Source of the DNA: a virus
Length of the DNA: 64,000 bases
Reading direction: 5' to 3' (one strand)
Virus record (IMG/VR): IMGVR_UViG_3300034031_000001
Span: 1-64,000 of that record
Positions 1 to 6,140 of this stretch are shown here, piece after piece (within the stretch, counting starts at the first letter, position 1; the number at the start of each line of letters is the position of its first letter). The position numbers and the translations under genes are program-made. Below the pieces are notes generated by a model, which had not been told where the DNA came from, ran no database searches, and worked only from the letters and a program-made list of their open reading frames with translations.

Positions 1-47
1 CCTAATAGTATGAAGAATGCAATGATTAAAGGAATTACTACTCTCAT
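1..47 (-). CDS. 5' end of a small membrane or secreted protein (partial)
   Basis: Only the first fifteen or so codons lie in the window; the rest is beyond the left edge. They read MRVVIPLIIAFFILL, an uncleaved signal or transmembrane helix. The ATG at 47 is preceded by the same CACCCCAA leader found before three other N-terminally anchored genes of this block, which supports the start. Function cannot be assigned. Confidence 0.5.
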   Translation of the reverse strand, partial: MRVVIPLIIAFFILL

Positions 48-131
48 TTGGGGTGTTTTATTATTTGTTCACTCTGTATTTACTAGGGCTTGTGACCTAT
101 ACCCTCAACTGAGGCGTAGCTACATTAAACA

Positions 132-151
132 AGGAGTGTGAACACACTCCT
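132..151 (-). terminator. Hairpin terminator downstream of the leftward gene at 189-503
   Basis: AGGAGTGTG and CACACTCCT form a perfect 9-bp stem with a 2-nt loop. Read leftwards it is followed by TGTTTAAT, a modest T-rich tail. It lies between two leftward genes, which fits an intrinsic terminator or attenuator. The stem is symmetrical, so rightward action cannot be excluded. Confidence 0.55.
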
Positions 152-188
152 ATACGTTTCATCACATATCAACTACATACCGAACTAC

Positions 189-503
189 TCAGTATAAGTT
201 TTCGCTATACAGTGTTGTCACATCTTGTGCACACTGATTATTTCGTTTAGCTATAATAGCTCCTTCAGTCCTATCTACAAACCTATTCTTAGATGTTAAG
301 AAGCCTTGCTCCTCTATTATCATACCCAATAATTCCCTACGCTCTCTAACAAGCATAGTAGTTTGTTCAAAGATGCAACCATGTCTATGCCCACACATTA
401 CCACACCAGTAGCTATGTTTCTAGGCTGATGTACATAACTCTTACCGTCATTAAACCATATAGCTGCGCATAGTATAATTTCAGGCTTATTGCGAGGCTC
501 CAT
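189..503 (-). CDS. Conserved small phage protein of unknown function
   Basis: A 104-residue soluble protein. The segments CAAIWFNDGKSYVHQPRNI and QGFLTSKNRFVDRTEGA match, from memory, a widespread but uncharacterised family in tailed phages, with a conserved Cys/His patch (CGHRHGC, residues 37-43) and a C-terminal GFLTSxNRFVDRxE box. The Cys/His patch could bind a metal, but this is inference. It overlaps the next upstream gene by 17 nt, suggesting translational coupling in the leftward operon, and a hairpin terminator follows it. Confidence 0.7.
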   Translation of the reverse strand: MEPRNKPEIILCAAIWFNDGKSYVHQPRNIATGVVMCGHRHGCIFEQTTMLVRERRELLGMIIEEQGFLTSKNRFVDRTEGAIIAKRNNQCAQDVTTLYSENLY

Positions 504-906
504 GCTTATTTAGGTTTAGTTTGCTATTAATGGAGGCTTTAGTAGCTTGTTCCATTAACTCCTTAGTGATTACATCCTTATAAGCATCTAGACTGTCTAG
601 ATAGTCTATAGATACATCCCGTGTGTAAAGGTACTCTACAGGCTTCTCATTGGCCTGTACAATCCTTCGCTTGGTCTTGTACCTAACGAGTACTCTAGGG
701 GCAAATAGAGGCCCTCCGTCAGCATCACTAATCTCTACTGATTTCTCGTAGATACAGTAACGATTAACATCCTTGTCCTCTATATCAAGGCTCCATACCT
801 TTATAGGGTGAGGAGCATTGGGATACAACATATTCCACACATTAGCGTAGATATTATGTGCCATGATTACTTGCAATATTATTTGCTTACGTATCTCTGT
901 ATACAT
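487..906 (-). CDS. Hypothetical protein, 139 aa
   Basis: Not recognised. It is a soluble mixed alpha/beta protein with a basic central segment (RYKTKRRIVQANEKP) and no membrane helix. The start at 906 lies 6 nt after the stop of the upstream gene; an internal Met at residue 15 is an alternative start. It overlaps the following gene by 17 nt, so it is probably co-transcribed and coupled with it. Confidence 0.6.
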   Translation of the reverse strand: MYTEIRKQIILQVIMAHNIYANVWNMLYPNAPHPIKVWSLDIEDKDVNRYCIYEKSVEISDADGGPLFAPRVLVRYKTKRRIVQANEKPVEYLYTRDVSIDYLDSLDAYKDVITKELMEQATKASINSKLNLNKHGASQ

Positions 907-912
907 GGCTCA

Positions 913-1224
913 TTAATTTACATTACCAACCCACATACTATCAGCATTTCCAGTTACTTCTAACACAACTAGATTATCTCCTTTAGCAGGCACTTCTTCC
1001 CTAGATTGTGTATAGATTACTACTACATGTTCAGAGGGTTGCTCATCACGTGCAGCTTGTAATGGATTATATTGATACAGAGCACTTTCATAAATGAGTC
1101 TAGCTCTTTTATCAATAGTGCTTGCCTTAACAGTACCAGAACCTTGTTCTAGTCTATTACCTACTACCCATATTATGGATAGTATCATCATAGCCACAAA
1201 GGCTAGTAATATACCTTGTCTCAT
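913..1224 (-). CDS. Small membrane-anchored protein, 103 aa
   Basis: Residues 4-22 form a hydrophobic helix (ILLAFVAMMILSIIWVVG) followed by a hydrophilic domain, so the protein is probably anchored in the inner membrane with its C-terminus outside. Function unknown. The start is preceded by the repeated leader TTAAAACACCCCAAACAAA. The stop of the upstream gene (1221-1691) overlaps the start by 4 nt. Confidence 0.65.
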   Translation of the reverse strand: MRQGILLAFVAMMILSIIWVVGNRLEQGSGTVKASTIDKRARLIYESALYQYNPLQAARDEQPSEHVVVIYTQSREEVPAKGDNLVVLEVTGNADSMWVGNVN

Positions 1225-1691
1225 TTTGTTTGGGGTGTTTTAATATCAATTTGTTTACAACAATTTGGATTCATTATAAATACACTCTCAACATCCCAAC
1301 CATATAGATTAGGCTCTGAGTAACGTGTAGTACTCTCACCACGTTGAGTCAGCCATATGACATCATGTGACTTTGACACTGACTCGAAATCAATGAACCT
1401 CATACTAGGCAAAAAAGGATGGTGAATAAGAGGTAATCTTATTAGGTCAATTAAAGAGTCAATAATATATATCCTAGCTTCCTTATTCAACTCTAGTTTA
1501 AAGCTATTAACTTTATCAATATGCCTAACACCCTCTGATGTACACCAATCCTTCCAACCCCATTCAGAGTTAATAGGTGATGTCCATAGTCCACCATATG
1601 GTTTTATCCACTGTCTATTGACAATTTTACCTACTCGTTCAGGAATGTATTCAGTATGTCCATAATGTATTAGTGTGCCCGGATGTCTCAT
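1221..1691 (-). CDS. Conserved hypothetical protein with KPxGGLW-type motif, 156 aa
   Basis: The N-terminal half contains HYGHTEYIP and, at about residues 30-50, KPYGGLWTSPINSEWGWKDW. The aromatic KP-x-G-LW-x-SP / W-x-x-W pattern recurs in uncharacterised bacterial and phage proteins, but I cannot name the family with confidence. A nucleotide-modifying or ADP-ribosyltransferase-like fold is conceivable, though not shown here. No membrane segment. It overlaps both neighbours by 4 nt, typical of coupled genes. Confidence 0.6.
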   Translation of the reverse strand: MRHPGTLIHYGHTEYIPERVGKIVNRQWIKPYGGLWTSPINSEWGWKDWCTSEGVRHIDKVNSFKLELNKEARIYIIDSLIDLIRLPLIHHPFLPSMRFIDFESVSKSHDVIWLTQRGESTTRYSEPNLYGWDVESVFIMNPNCCKQIDIKTPQTK

Positions 1692-1936
1692 AAATTATCA
1701 TAATCCATTAGACTATCGAGAGTAGGATTCTCACCATACTTAATACTACCAATAGGCTCCATACTCTCATCGAATATGTTATAACCTACCGTGTCTACAT
1801 TCATGTGATACTCTGTTGGAGCTACCACAACCTTAATAGTTGGTGTATGTGTTATCGAATAGATACCAATAGCACCTAGAGATATGCCAATGAGCATAAT
1901 AGCCAATGCGCATATTAATAAAGAGATATTTTTCAT
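1688..1936 (-). CDS. Small membrane-anchored protein, 82 aa
   Basis: Starting at ATG 1936, the protein opens with MKNISLLICALAIMLIGIS, a typical signal-anchor, followed by a short acidic extracytoplasmic tail. The reading frame extends 29 codons further upstream to 2023, but I prefer 1936. The CACCCC leader shared with other anchored genes sits directly upstream of this ATG, and the hydrophobic segment then lies at the N-terminus. Function unknown. Confidence 0.6.
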   Translation of the reverse strand: MKNISLLICALAIMLIGISLGAIGIYSITHTPTIKVVVAPTEYHMNVDTVGYNIFDESMEPIGSIKYGENPTLDSLMDYDNL

Positions 1937-2044
1937 TTGTTTTTGGGGTGTTTTAAGATTAATGGAGCATCTCACTCCTTTACATAACTGTGCCTTGTGA
2001 GCTACGTCAATGTGGCTGTTCATAAACTAGCTTAAGTAGTACTC

Positions 2045-2308
2045 TTATTTACGTTTATTTGCTTTCTTACGTGCATTCTTCTCATTGAGGGCGTATATTA
2101 TTACACCATCAATGTTAAATGGCTTGTGACCATTAGGTATTGGTTTCTCAGGCATATGACTGGTAATCTGTGATGAGTGTATGCCACCATTAATTGATGA
2201 TGTACCCATCATAGCTAAGCCTGCTAGTACACCTAATAGGCCAAGCCCACGACGCATACTAGGTGCAGGCTGTAACATACCATCTATTTCAGGAATATAT
2301 TCTTTCAT
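2045..2308 (-). CDS. Small protein with one hydrophobic segment, 87 aa
   Basis: Residues 20-37 (GLGLLGVLAGLAMMGTSS) form a glycine-rich hydrophobic helix, flanked by a basic RR upstream and a very basic C-terminus (KNARKKANKRK). This suggests a membrane-associated protein with nucleic-acid- or membrane-binding ends. No family recognised. It lies 2 nt downstream of the P-loop-like gene 2311-2697. Confidence 0.55.
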   Translation of the reverse strand: MKEYIPEIDGMLQPAPSMRRGLGLLGVLAGLAMMGTSSINGGIHSSQITSHMPEKPIPNGHKPFNIDGVIIYALNEKNARKKANKRK

Positions 2309-2310
2309 AG

Positions 2311-2697
2311 CTATTTAAGATTAGCTCTTGTTCTGTGAACTGATTTGTTTACTTTAGTACACTGTTTAGTGAACTTGTTATTCCACGCATTATACTGTGG
2401 CTTAGGATACTCTTGTGTAAAGTATTGAGCGGTAGTTAATTCAGGTATATCAAAATCATAATGTCTCTTAAACTCATACCTTTCAACAATAGCATCTAAC
2501 TGCTCTGTAACAGTAGGTGGTACACCCTCTTCATCAGTAATAACCATTATTGTAGAGTGAGTGTCCATAGCCAATGCAAGTAGTGCGTGATGTAACATAG
2601 CAGTCTTACCCATTACACCAGCAGATATGATTACAATACCACGTTCCCTTTCTGGTGCGTCGCCAATTAGTTCTATATGTGCATCTATTGATTCCAT
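2311..2697 (-). CDS. Small P-loop-like NTPase fragment, 128 aa
   Basis: Residues 20-36 read GIVIISAGVMGKTAMLH. The hydrophobic strand followed by xxGVMGKT resembles a Walker A loop, although the first glycine/alanine position is a serine. STIMVITDEE (residues 48-57) resembles a Walker B strand with DE. The protein ends soon after, so it is much shorter than normal P-loop ATPases and lacks recognisable sensor motifs. It could be a truncated ATPase or a stand-alone nucleotide-binding module. It sits 6 nt after the lipoprotein gene in the leftward operon. Confidence 0.5.
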   Translation of the reverse strand: MESIDAHIELIGDAPERERGIVIISAGVMGKTAMLHHALLALAMDTHSTIMVITDEEGVPPTVTEQLDAIVERYEFKRHYDFDIPELTTAQYFTQEYPKPQYNAWNNKFTKQCTKVNKSVHRTRANLK

Positions 2698-2703
2698 GAT
2701 AAA

Positions 2704-2952
2704 CTATTTAACACGCTCTAAGAGAATATAATATCTGTTATTCCATCCATCACGTACAGTATCGCCCACTCTATAACTAGAGTCCAAATGGTTAAGATGT
2801 ATACCATCTTCAAAGAGATATCCACCTGAACTCATTTGTGTTGCCTGTCTAGTCCTAAATTTAACCTCTCCCTTATCAGGGGATGAACCACATGCATGTA
2901 GCATGATAATAGCCATTACAGCTAAGATGAGTAATCTAATATTATGTGTCAT
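2704..2952 (-). CDS. Small lipoprotein, 82 aa
   Basis: The N-terminus has a positively charged start, a hydrophobic core (LLILAVMAIIML) and a lipobox LHAC with Cys at residue 21, followed by GSSPDKGE. This is a type II signal peptide, so the mature protein should be lipidated and exported by the host. The 60-residue mature part is unrecognised. Phage lipoproteins often alter the host surface or block superinfection, but that role is inference. The start is preceded by the shared CACCCC leader. Confidence 0.65.
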   Translation of the reverse strand: MTHNIRLLILAVMAIIMLHACGSSPDKGEVKFRTRQATQMSSGGYLFEDGIHLNHLDSSYRVGDTVRDGWNNRYYILLERVK

Positions 2953-2976
2953 TGTTTTGGGGTGTTTAAATGATAT

Positions 2977-3123
2977 TTAACAGGCATCAATACTCACTAT
3001 ATCAGCTATAGGAATAGGCCATTCTGAGTTGTCAATAAGCCTGATAGAAGCTATATCTCCACTAAAGTCAATAGGGAGTATAGCTTCTAATTCAGCTGTT
3101 TTTGTCTTAATTATTACATTCAT
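2977..3123 (-). CDS. Very small hypothetical protein, 48 aa
   Basis: An open frame beginning MNVIIKTKTAELEAILPID and ending SIDAC. Its start lies 1 nt after the stop of the upstream gene 3125-3463, which supports a coupled gene in the leftward operon. It fills what would otherwise be a 170-nt gap. The protein is acidic and soluble with no recognised domain. Confidence 0.5.
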   Translation of the reverse strand: MNVIIKTKTAELEAILPIDFSGDIASIRLIDNSEWPIPIADIVSIDAC

Positions 3124-3124
3124 A

Positions 3125-3463
3125 TTATCCAGCTCTAAATGAGAAATTAGGTGGACTAGTCATCCCCTTATATCCATTGGTGAACTTAATACGTATCCTT
3201 GGTCTTGTCTCACCGTATATATGGCCTATACTGACATAGTCCTCTACTTTAGTGGATTCCTTATTAAGATTGAATTTCTCAGTTATAATCTTTACTGTTT
3301 CTTCAACCTTACTGTCGTCTAACAAGCTAAATCCTATAGTGTTTGATGATTTCGCATCATTATAGTCATACCCATCGGTACTACCATAAAATGAGAATGT
3401 AGATATGTCAATACCTTCGATATTGAGCGTTTTAAAGCTGTTTACTTGAATATTAAGTATCAT
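3125..3463 (-). CDS. Hypothetical protein, 112 aa
   Basis: Not recognised. The protein appears beta-rich in its N-terminal half (MILNIQVNSFKTLNIEGID) with a conserved-looking C-terminal segment RPRIRIKFTNGYKGMTSPP. Its start is immediately downstream of the structured RNA at 3499-3637, so that RNA would form its 5' untranslated region if co-transcribed. The downstream 48-aa gene starts 1 nt after its stop. Confidence 0.55.
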   Translation of the reverse strand: MILNIQVNSFKTLNIEGIDISTFSFYGSTDGYDYNDAKSSNTIGFSLLDDSKVEETVKIITEKFNLNKESTKVEDYVSIGHIYGETRPRIRIKFTNGYKGMTSPPNFSFRAG

Positions 3464-3498
3464 GTTTAAGATTTAATATGTGACCCCATAATGGACGC

Positions 3499-3637
3499 TT
3501 GCAGCCTAACACCTGTTTATACTCCCTGCAAGGAGTTATTAAAAGACTACCACACCAAGTCCTGTTCAGTGGTAACTAGTATTTCTACCCACCTTGGACG
3601 TGTGCTCGACACAATGGAGGTGTAGTAGCCTTTTAAT
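3499..3637 (-). ncRNA. Structured RNA with 19-bp closing stem, internal hairpins and candidate pseudoknot
   Basis: Bases 3538-3556 pair with 3619-3637 over 19 bp. Two positions are A·C mismatches in + strand RNA but become G·U wobbles in - strand RNA, so only the leftward transcript forms the stem without interruption. Inside the closing stem the - strand RNA forms GUGU/ACAC (loop CGAGC), GUCC/GGAC, GGUGG/CCACU and GUA-GAAA-UAC with a GNRA tetraloop. Just 3' of the stem, ACUCC/GGAGU (3521-3536) exposes loop UUGCAG, which can pair with CUGCAA (3499-3504). No known riboswitch or ribozyme core was recognised. It could be the cis-acting leader of gene 3125-3463 or a free small RNA. Confidence 0.6.
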
Positions 3638-3656
3638 CGTTCATCTTTAATGTTAT

Positions 3657-3962
3657 TTAAGCAGCTACTGATATATCATCTGCTATATCATCACTGGATT
3701 GACCTATTACTTGATTAATTAGATTTGTTGGTAAGGCTAGTGGATACAATGTCTGTATCTCATTCAACTCCCTTAATCCATCTTCATCTAACTCTCTACA
3801 CAAATCTAATAGACACTCAACCCTAATGTGTGCAGTATTTATCTGCTCCAACTTACTAGCGTCTGCGTGTCCTTGTGAAGTCATTAGGTCAATAACAGCC
3901 TGCTTGGCTCGTGCTGCACCCGATAGTCTGGATAACAGTAATGCTTGCAATTGTGCTGACAT
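3657..3962 (-). CDS. Small helical hypothetical protein, 101 aa
   Basis: Predominantly alpha-helical by composition (MSAQLQALLLSRLSGAARAK at the start, then Leu/Glu-rich helices) with an acidic C-terminus (DDIADDISVAA). No domain recognised and no membrane segment. It is flanked by the structured RNA on its 3' side and an almost 800-nt non-coding, hairpin-rich region on its 5' side, so it is isolated from the other leftward genes. Confidence 0.55.
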   Translation of the reverse strand: MSAQLQALLLSRLSGAARAKQAVIDLMTSQGHADASKLEQINTAHIRVECLLDLCRELDEDGLRELNEIQTLYPLALPTNLINQVIGQSSDDIADDISVAA

Positions 3963-4201
3963 GACTAATGTGTTTTAAATTGTTAATGCTATATATACCC
4001 TTAATATTATACTGTGAGCCAGCGTTAATAGCCCACAGTATAACATATAAACCTCACAATTCCGACCTAATGTGAGTAAATACACAGGATATTCGTGTAT
4101 TTGTGCCCGCTCCTCATCCCATCTTGCGTGATGCTGAGCTTATATATAACACAGTACTTGTCGAAGGTATTGCGCAAATATGCATAGTTTATATCAATAT
4201 T

Positions 4202-4285
4202 ATTACACACTACGCTAATAGAGAGGTGTGCCGACACCTTGTTTAGGTTAATGCCCTAGCTTTACTATTAAGCACAGTGTGTAAT
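4202..4285. ncRNA. Candidate three-way-junction RNA
   Basis: ATTACACACT (4202-4211) pairs perfectly with AGTGTGTAAT (4276-4285). An inner stem GCTAATAG/CTATTAAGC (4214-4221/4265-4273) follows, with a one-base bulge. It encloses two hairpins: AGGTGT-GCCG-ACACCT (4224-4239) and TAGG/CCTA (4244-4258). The fold is cloverleaf-like but lacks tRNA signatures (no T-loop, no anticodon arm). The strand cannot be fixed because the pairs are all Watson-Crick. Confidence 0.45.
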
Positions 4286-4332
4286 CATATTGCCCCACTA
4301 TTATGTGAGTATGTGTAGCCATTTGACTACGT

Positions 4333-4347
4333 GTTAATGCGATGTAT
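4333..4347. repeat. Copy 1 of the TTAATGCGATGTAT repeat
   Basis: GTTAATGCGATGTAT occurs here in the non-coding region. The 14-nt core recurs at 4485, 17766 and 62124 in the same orientation. Confidence 0.75.
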
Positions 4348-4429
4348 ATCAAGTAGAGTAATGCAAATTATAGTAGTTAAGAATGTGATGAAAACATCCC
4401 ATAACTACTAGCTCATATAACTCTCAAAC

Positions 4430-4461
4430 ATTTATAAATCAATATTAAACGTTTATAAACG
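4430..4461. repeat. Pair of AT-rich palindromes
   Basis: ATTTATAAAT (4430-4439) and CGTTTATAAACG (4450-4461) are two related palindromes in a very AT-rich stretch lying between the two local copies of the TTAATGCGATGTAT repeat. An AT-rich palindromic core flanked by direct repeats is a common origin layout, but this is inference. Confidence 0.45.
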
Positions 4462-4483
4462 ATTATTAGTTAATTAAATGCTT

Positions 4484-4506
4484 GTTAATGCGATGTATTG
4501 TCTAAA
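4484..4506. repeat. Copy 2 of the TTAATGCGATGTAT repeat (long form)
   Basis: Here the core is extended at both ends; a 23-nt block is identical to 17765-17787. The extension beyond the core reads TGTCTAAA. Confidence 0.8.
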
Positions 4507-4758
4507 TGAAGAAATAAATTTGGAAGTATGCTCCAAAACCACTATCTTCGCAGTAGCTATGTGAGTAGCACCTTAATGCAAACGTACTACGCCTTCGGCT
4601 AACCGCTACACTCCGTTCCGCTAAGCACAAAAAAGCTTCTTAAAACAAAGAGTTTGCTACTTACTAACACTCACTGATAGCGGATGCTGTGTCTTGTTCC
4701 GAAATACTATCTTACTCCAATCAATATCTATATGTTGTGAACCCAAGAATTAACCAGC

Positions 4759-5121
4759 TTATTGCTGGTCATTTCTGTTACTATTAGCTCTAGCTTCCAT
4801 TCTCATCTTATCTGCTTCCTTCCAGAACTCCTCTTGGCACTTATGTGATTCCTTCATAGACTCTGTGTTACGTGCTTGCATGAAGCGAGCAGTATCTAAG
4901 TCTGATGCACTTAGCCCACCAATAAGAACTTCCTCACCTTCAGGATTATACTCATTAGGATTACCTTTAGTTGCATCTCCTATAGGGTTCATAACAAATC
5001 CCCCAATTGGTTGAACATCAGGTAGTTGGAATGTAAATACAGCATTGCTGGCATTACTCTCTTGCATTTGGCGTAGCATTTCAAACACTACAGCTTGATT
5101 TAAATTAAGGGAAACTAGCAT
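4759..5121 (-). CDS. Hypothetical protein, 120 aa
   Basis: Not recognised. The N-terminus MLVSLNLNQAVVFEMLRQM is helical, the centre is Gly/Pro/Asn-rich, and the C-terminus is a charged helix (EEFWKEADKMRMEARAN). The frame extends 24 codons upstream to 5193, but I prefer ATG 5121. It is preceded by the A-rich leader ATCTAAATACA like other starts here, and the upstream extension has a phenylalanine run. A 6-bp hairpin (4754-4769) overlaps the stop and could end transcription, although its T-tail is poor. Confidence 0.6.
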   Translation of the reverse strand: MLVSLNLNQAVVFEMLRQMQESNASNAVFTFQLPDVQPIGGFVMNPIGDATKGNPNEYNPEGEEVLIGGLSASDLDTARFMQARNTESMKESHKCQEEFWKEADKMRMEARANSNRNDQQ

Positions 5122-5219
5122 TGTATTTAGATTTAGTTGATTACGTGAGAAAAAGAAAGAGGAGTGTATCATTATAATACACTCCCTTTTCATTTAGTCC
5201 TAGTTCAATTTACGAACTA

Positions 5220-5873
5220 TTACTTACCATCTTGAGCTGGAGTCTGTCCTCCACCACCGGGCTGTTCACCAGCACCAGCTGTGACATTGTCCATACGTGC
5301 AGCCTCAATCTGAGCTTGCAGTTGTTCAGGACTCAGTTCAGACTCATCGTTCTGGTTGTTATTACCACGAACAAGAGCTAGACGGCCAATCTTACCAACA
5401 CCACGTGCAGCGATAAGCTTGGCACGCTCTTGGTTAATCATGGTATTCTGCTCTGCACTACCACGTGCCAGCGCATCCATGTCATTCGGTACGAAGCGTC
5501 CAAGAGGATTCTTGCCCGGAGCACCTGATGTCCAAGCAATCTCGAAAGAATTGCCCTGCCATACTGGTGATGCAAACAACACCTGCTGTGTAACAGGGTC
5601 TTGGATTAGTGCAGTTCTTGGCGTACCATCTGCACCGTCAACACGCACGTTATCCATAACGTCTGCATACGCTTCGTATTCATCCTGATTGTTGAAGTTA
5701 ACAACATACAAGAAGAATACACTACCACCCGCTCGCCTGATAGGCTTAGGGTTACTACATAAGAACTTCAGCATACCAAACTTGGCAGCTGCTTCTCTTG
5801 CGGCGACTACGCCTGCATCATTTGGGTCAACTCCACGTAGCTGTGGGATGAAACCTTTGTTTGTACTTGCCAT
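5220..5873 (-). CDS. Abundant-type hypothetical protein, 217 aa
   Basis: A soluble protein with a compact N-terminal domain (FLCSNPKPIRRAGGSVFFLY around residues 37-56) and a disordered Gly/Pro/Gln tail (GEQPGGGGQTPAQDGK). The DNA is visibly more GC-rich and uses more C-ending codons than its neighbours, a common mark of a highly expressed gene. It is the first leftward gene of the divergent control region, with its own candidate -7 box. Single-strand DNA-binding or virion-associated roles are possible but unsupported by any motif I recognise. Confidence 0.6.
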   Translation of the reverse strand: MASTNKGFIPQLRGVDPNDAGVVAAREAAAKFGMLKFLCSNPKPIRRAGGSVFFLYVVNFNNQDEYEAYADVMDNVRVDGADGTPRTALIQDPVTQQVLFASPVWQGNSFEIAWTSGAPGKNPLGRFVPNDMDALARGSAEQNTMINQERAKLIAARGVGKIGRLALVRGNNNQNDESELSPEQLQAQIEAARMDNVTAGAGEQPGGGGQTPAQDGK

Positions 5874-5898
5874 AACATTTGTTTTAAGGCGTTAACGA

Positions 5899-5906
5899 TA
5901 AATATA
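5899..5906 (-). promoter_or_regulatory. Candidate leftward promoter -7 box
   Basis: Read leftwards this is TATATTTA, a one-mismatch match to TAnnTTTG, about 25 nt before the ATG of gene 5220-5873. No TTTG box is present 19 nt upstream, so the assignment is weak. Confidence 0.35.
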
Positions 5907-6105
5907 ACTACTTCCATAACGGATAGAAGCCTAGTGTTGGTTGCGCGCTGACATCTGTCTCGATGGACTGTTACTATTCCATTCTGAGCTGTGCCACGAT
6001 ACCGGGCACACCCCCACGCGCACAATCTAGTCCGGGCTAACTACACAGGGTGGTAAGCCCTCATATAGATATGTTGAACTTTGTAGGTTTTTTCCGGGGA
6101 AAATT

Positions 6106-6136
6106 TTTGGAAAATTCATCAAATAGACTATCTTTA
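6106..6136 (+). promoter_or_regulatory. Bacteroidota-type promoter of the rightward block
   Basis: TTTG (6106-6109), a 19-nt spacer, then TATCTTTA (6129-6136), matching TTTG-N19-TAnnTTTG with one change. The ATG of the first rightward gene begins 5 nt after the box, so the predicted transcript has almost no leader. Confidence 0.65.
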
Positions 6137-6140
6137 CGTT

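Larger units (their letters stand above)
3963..4758. other. Non-coding, hairpin-rich region with repeats
   Basis: About 796 nt without a convincing gene. It contains many perfect inverted repeats: 4007-4016/4034-4043 (10 bp), 4053-4058/4071-4076, 4078-4085/4095-4102 (8 bp), 4109-4112/4136-4139 with an inner CATC/GATG, the three-way structure at 4202-4285, 4371-4379/4402-4410 with an inner GATG-AAAA-CATC, and 4519-4524/4532-4537. It also holds two copies of TTAATGCGATGTAT and two AT-rich palindromes. Candidate roles are a replication origin, a long structured RNA or a regulatory leader; the sequence alone does not decide. Confidence 0.6.

Noticed and set aside
3499-3637. Hammerhead ribozyme or cobalamin riboswitch
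   Set aside because: The CUGANGA and GAAA core elements do not occur in the right order, and the CCACUG stretch is not accompanied by a B12 box.
4202-4285. Possible tRNA
   Set aside because: Cloverleaf-like stems are present, but there is no T-loop GTTCRA-like sequence, no acceptor of 7 bp with the right spacing and no anticodon arm.
5356-5895. Two rightward frames opposite gene 5220-5873
   Set aside because: They are antisense shadows of a GC-richer gene; composition (Pro/Arg/Ser-rich) is typical of shadow frames.
5807-6025. Leftward frame of 72 codons overlapping the start of gene 5220-5873
   Set aside because: It lies in a different frame over a well-supported start and over the control region, with an implausible Cys/Arg-rich sequence.
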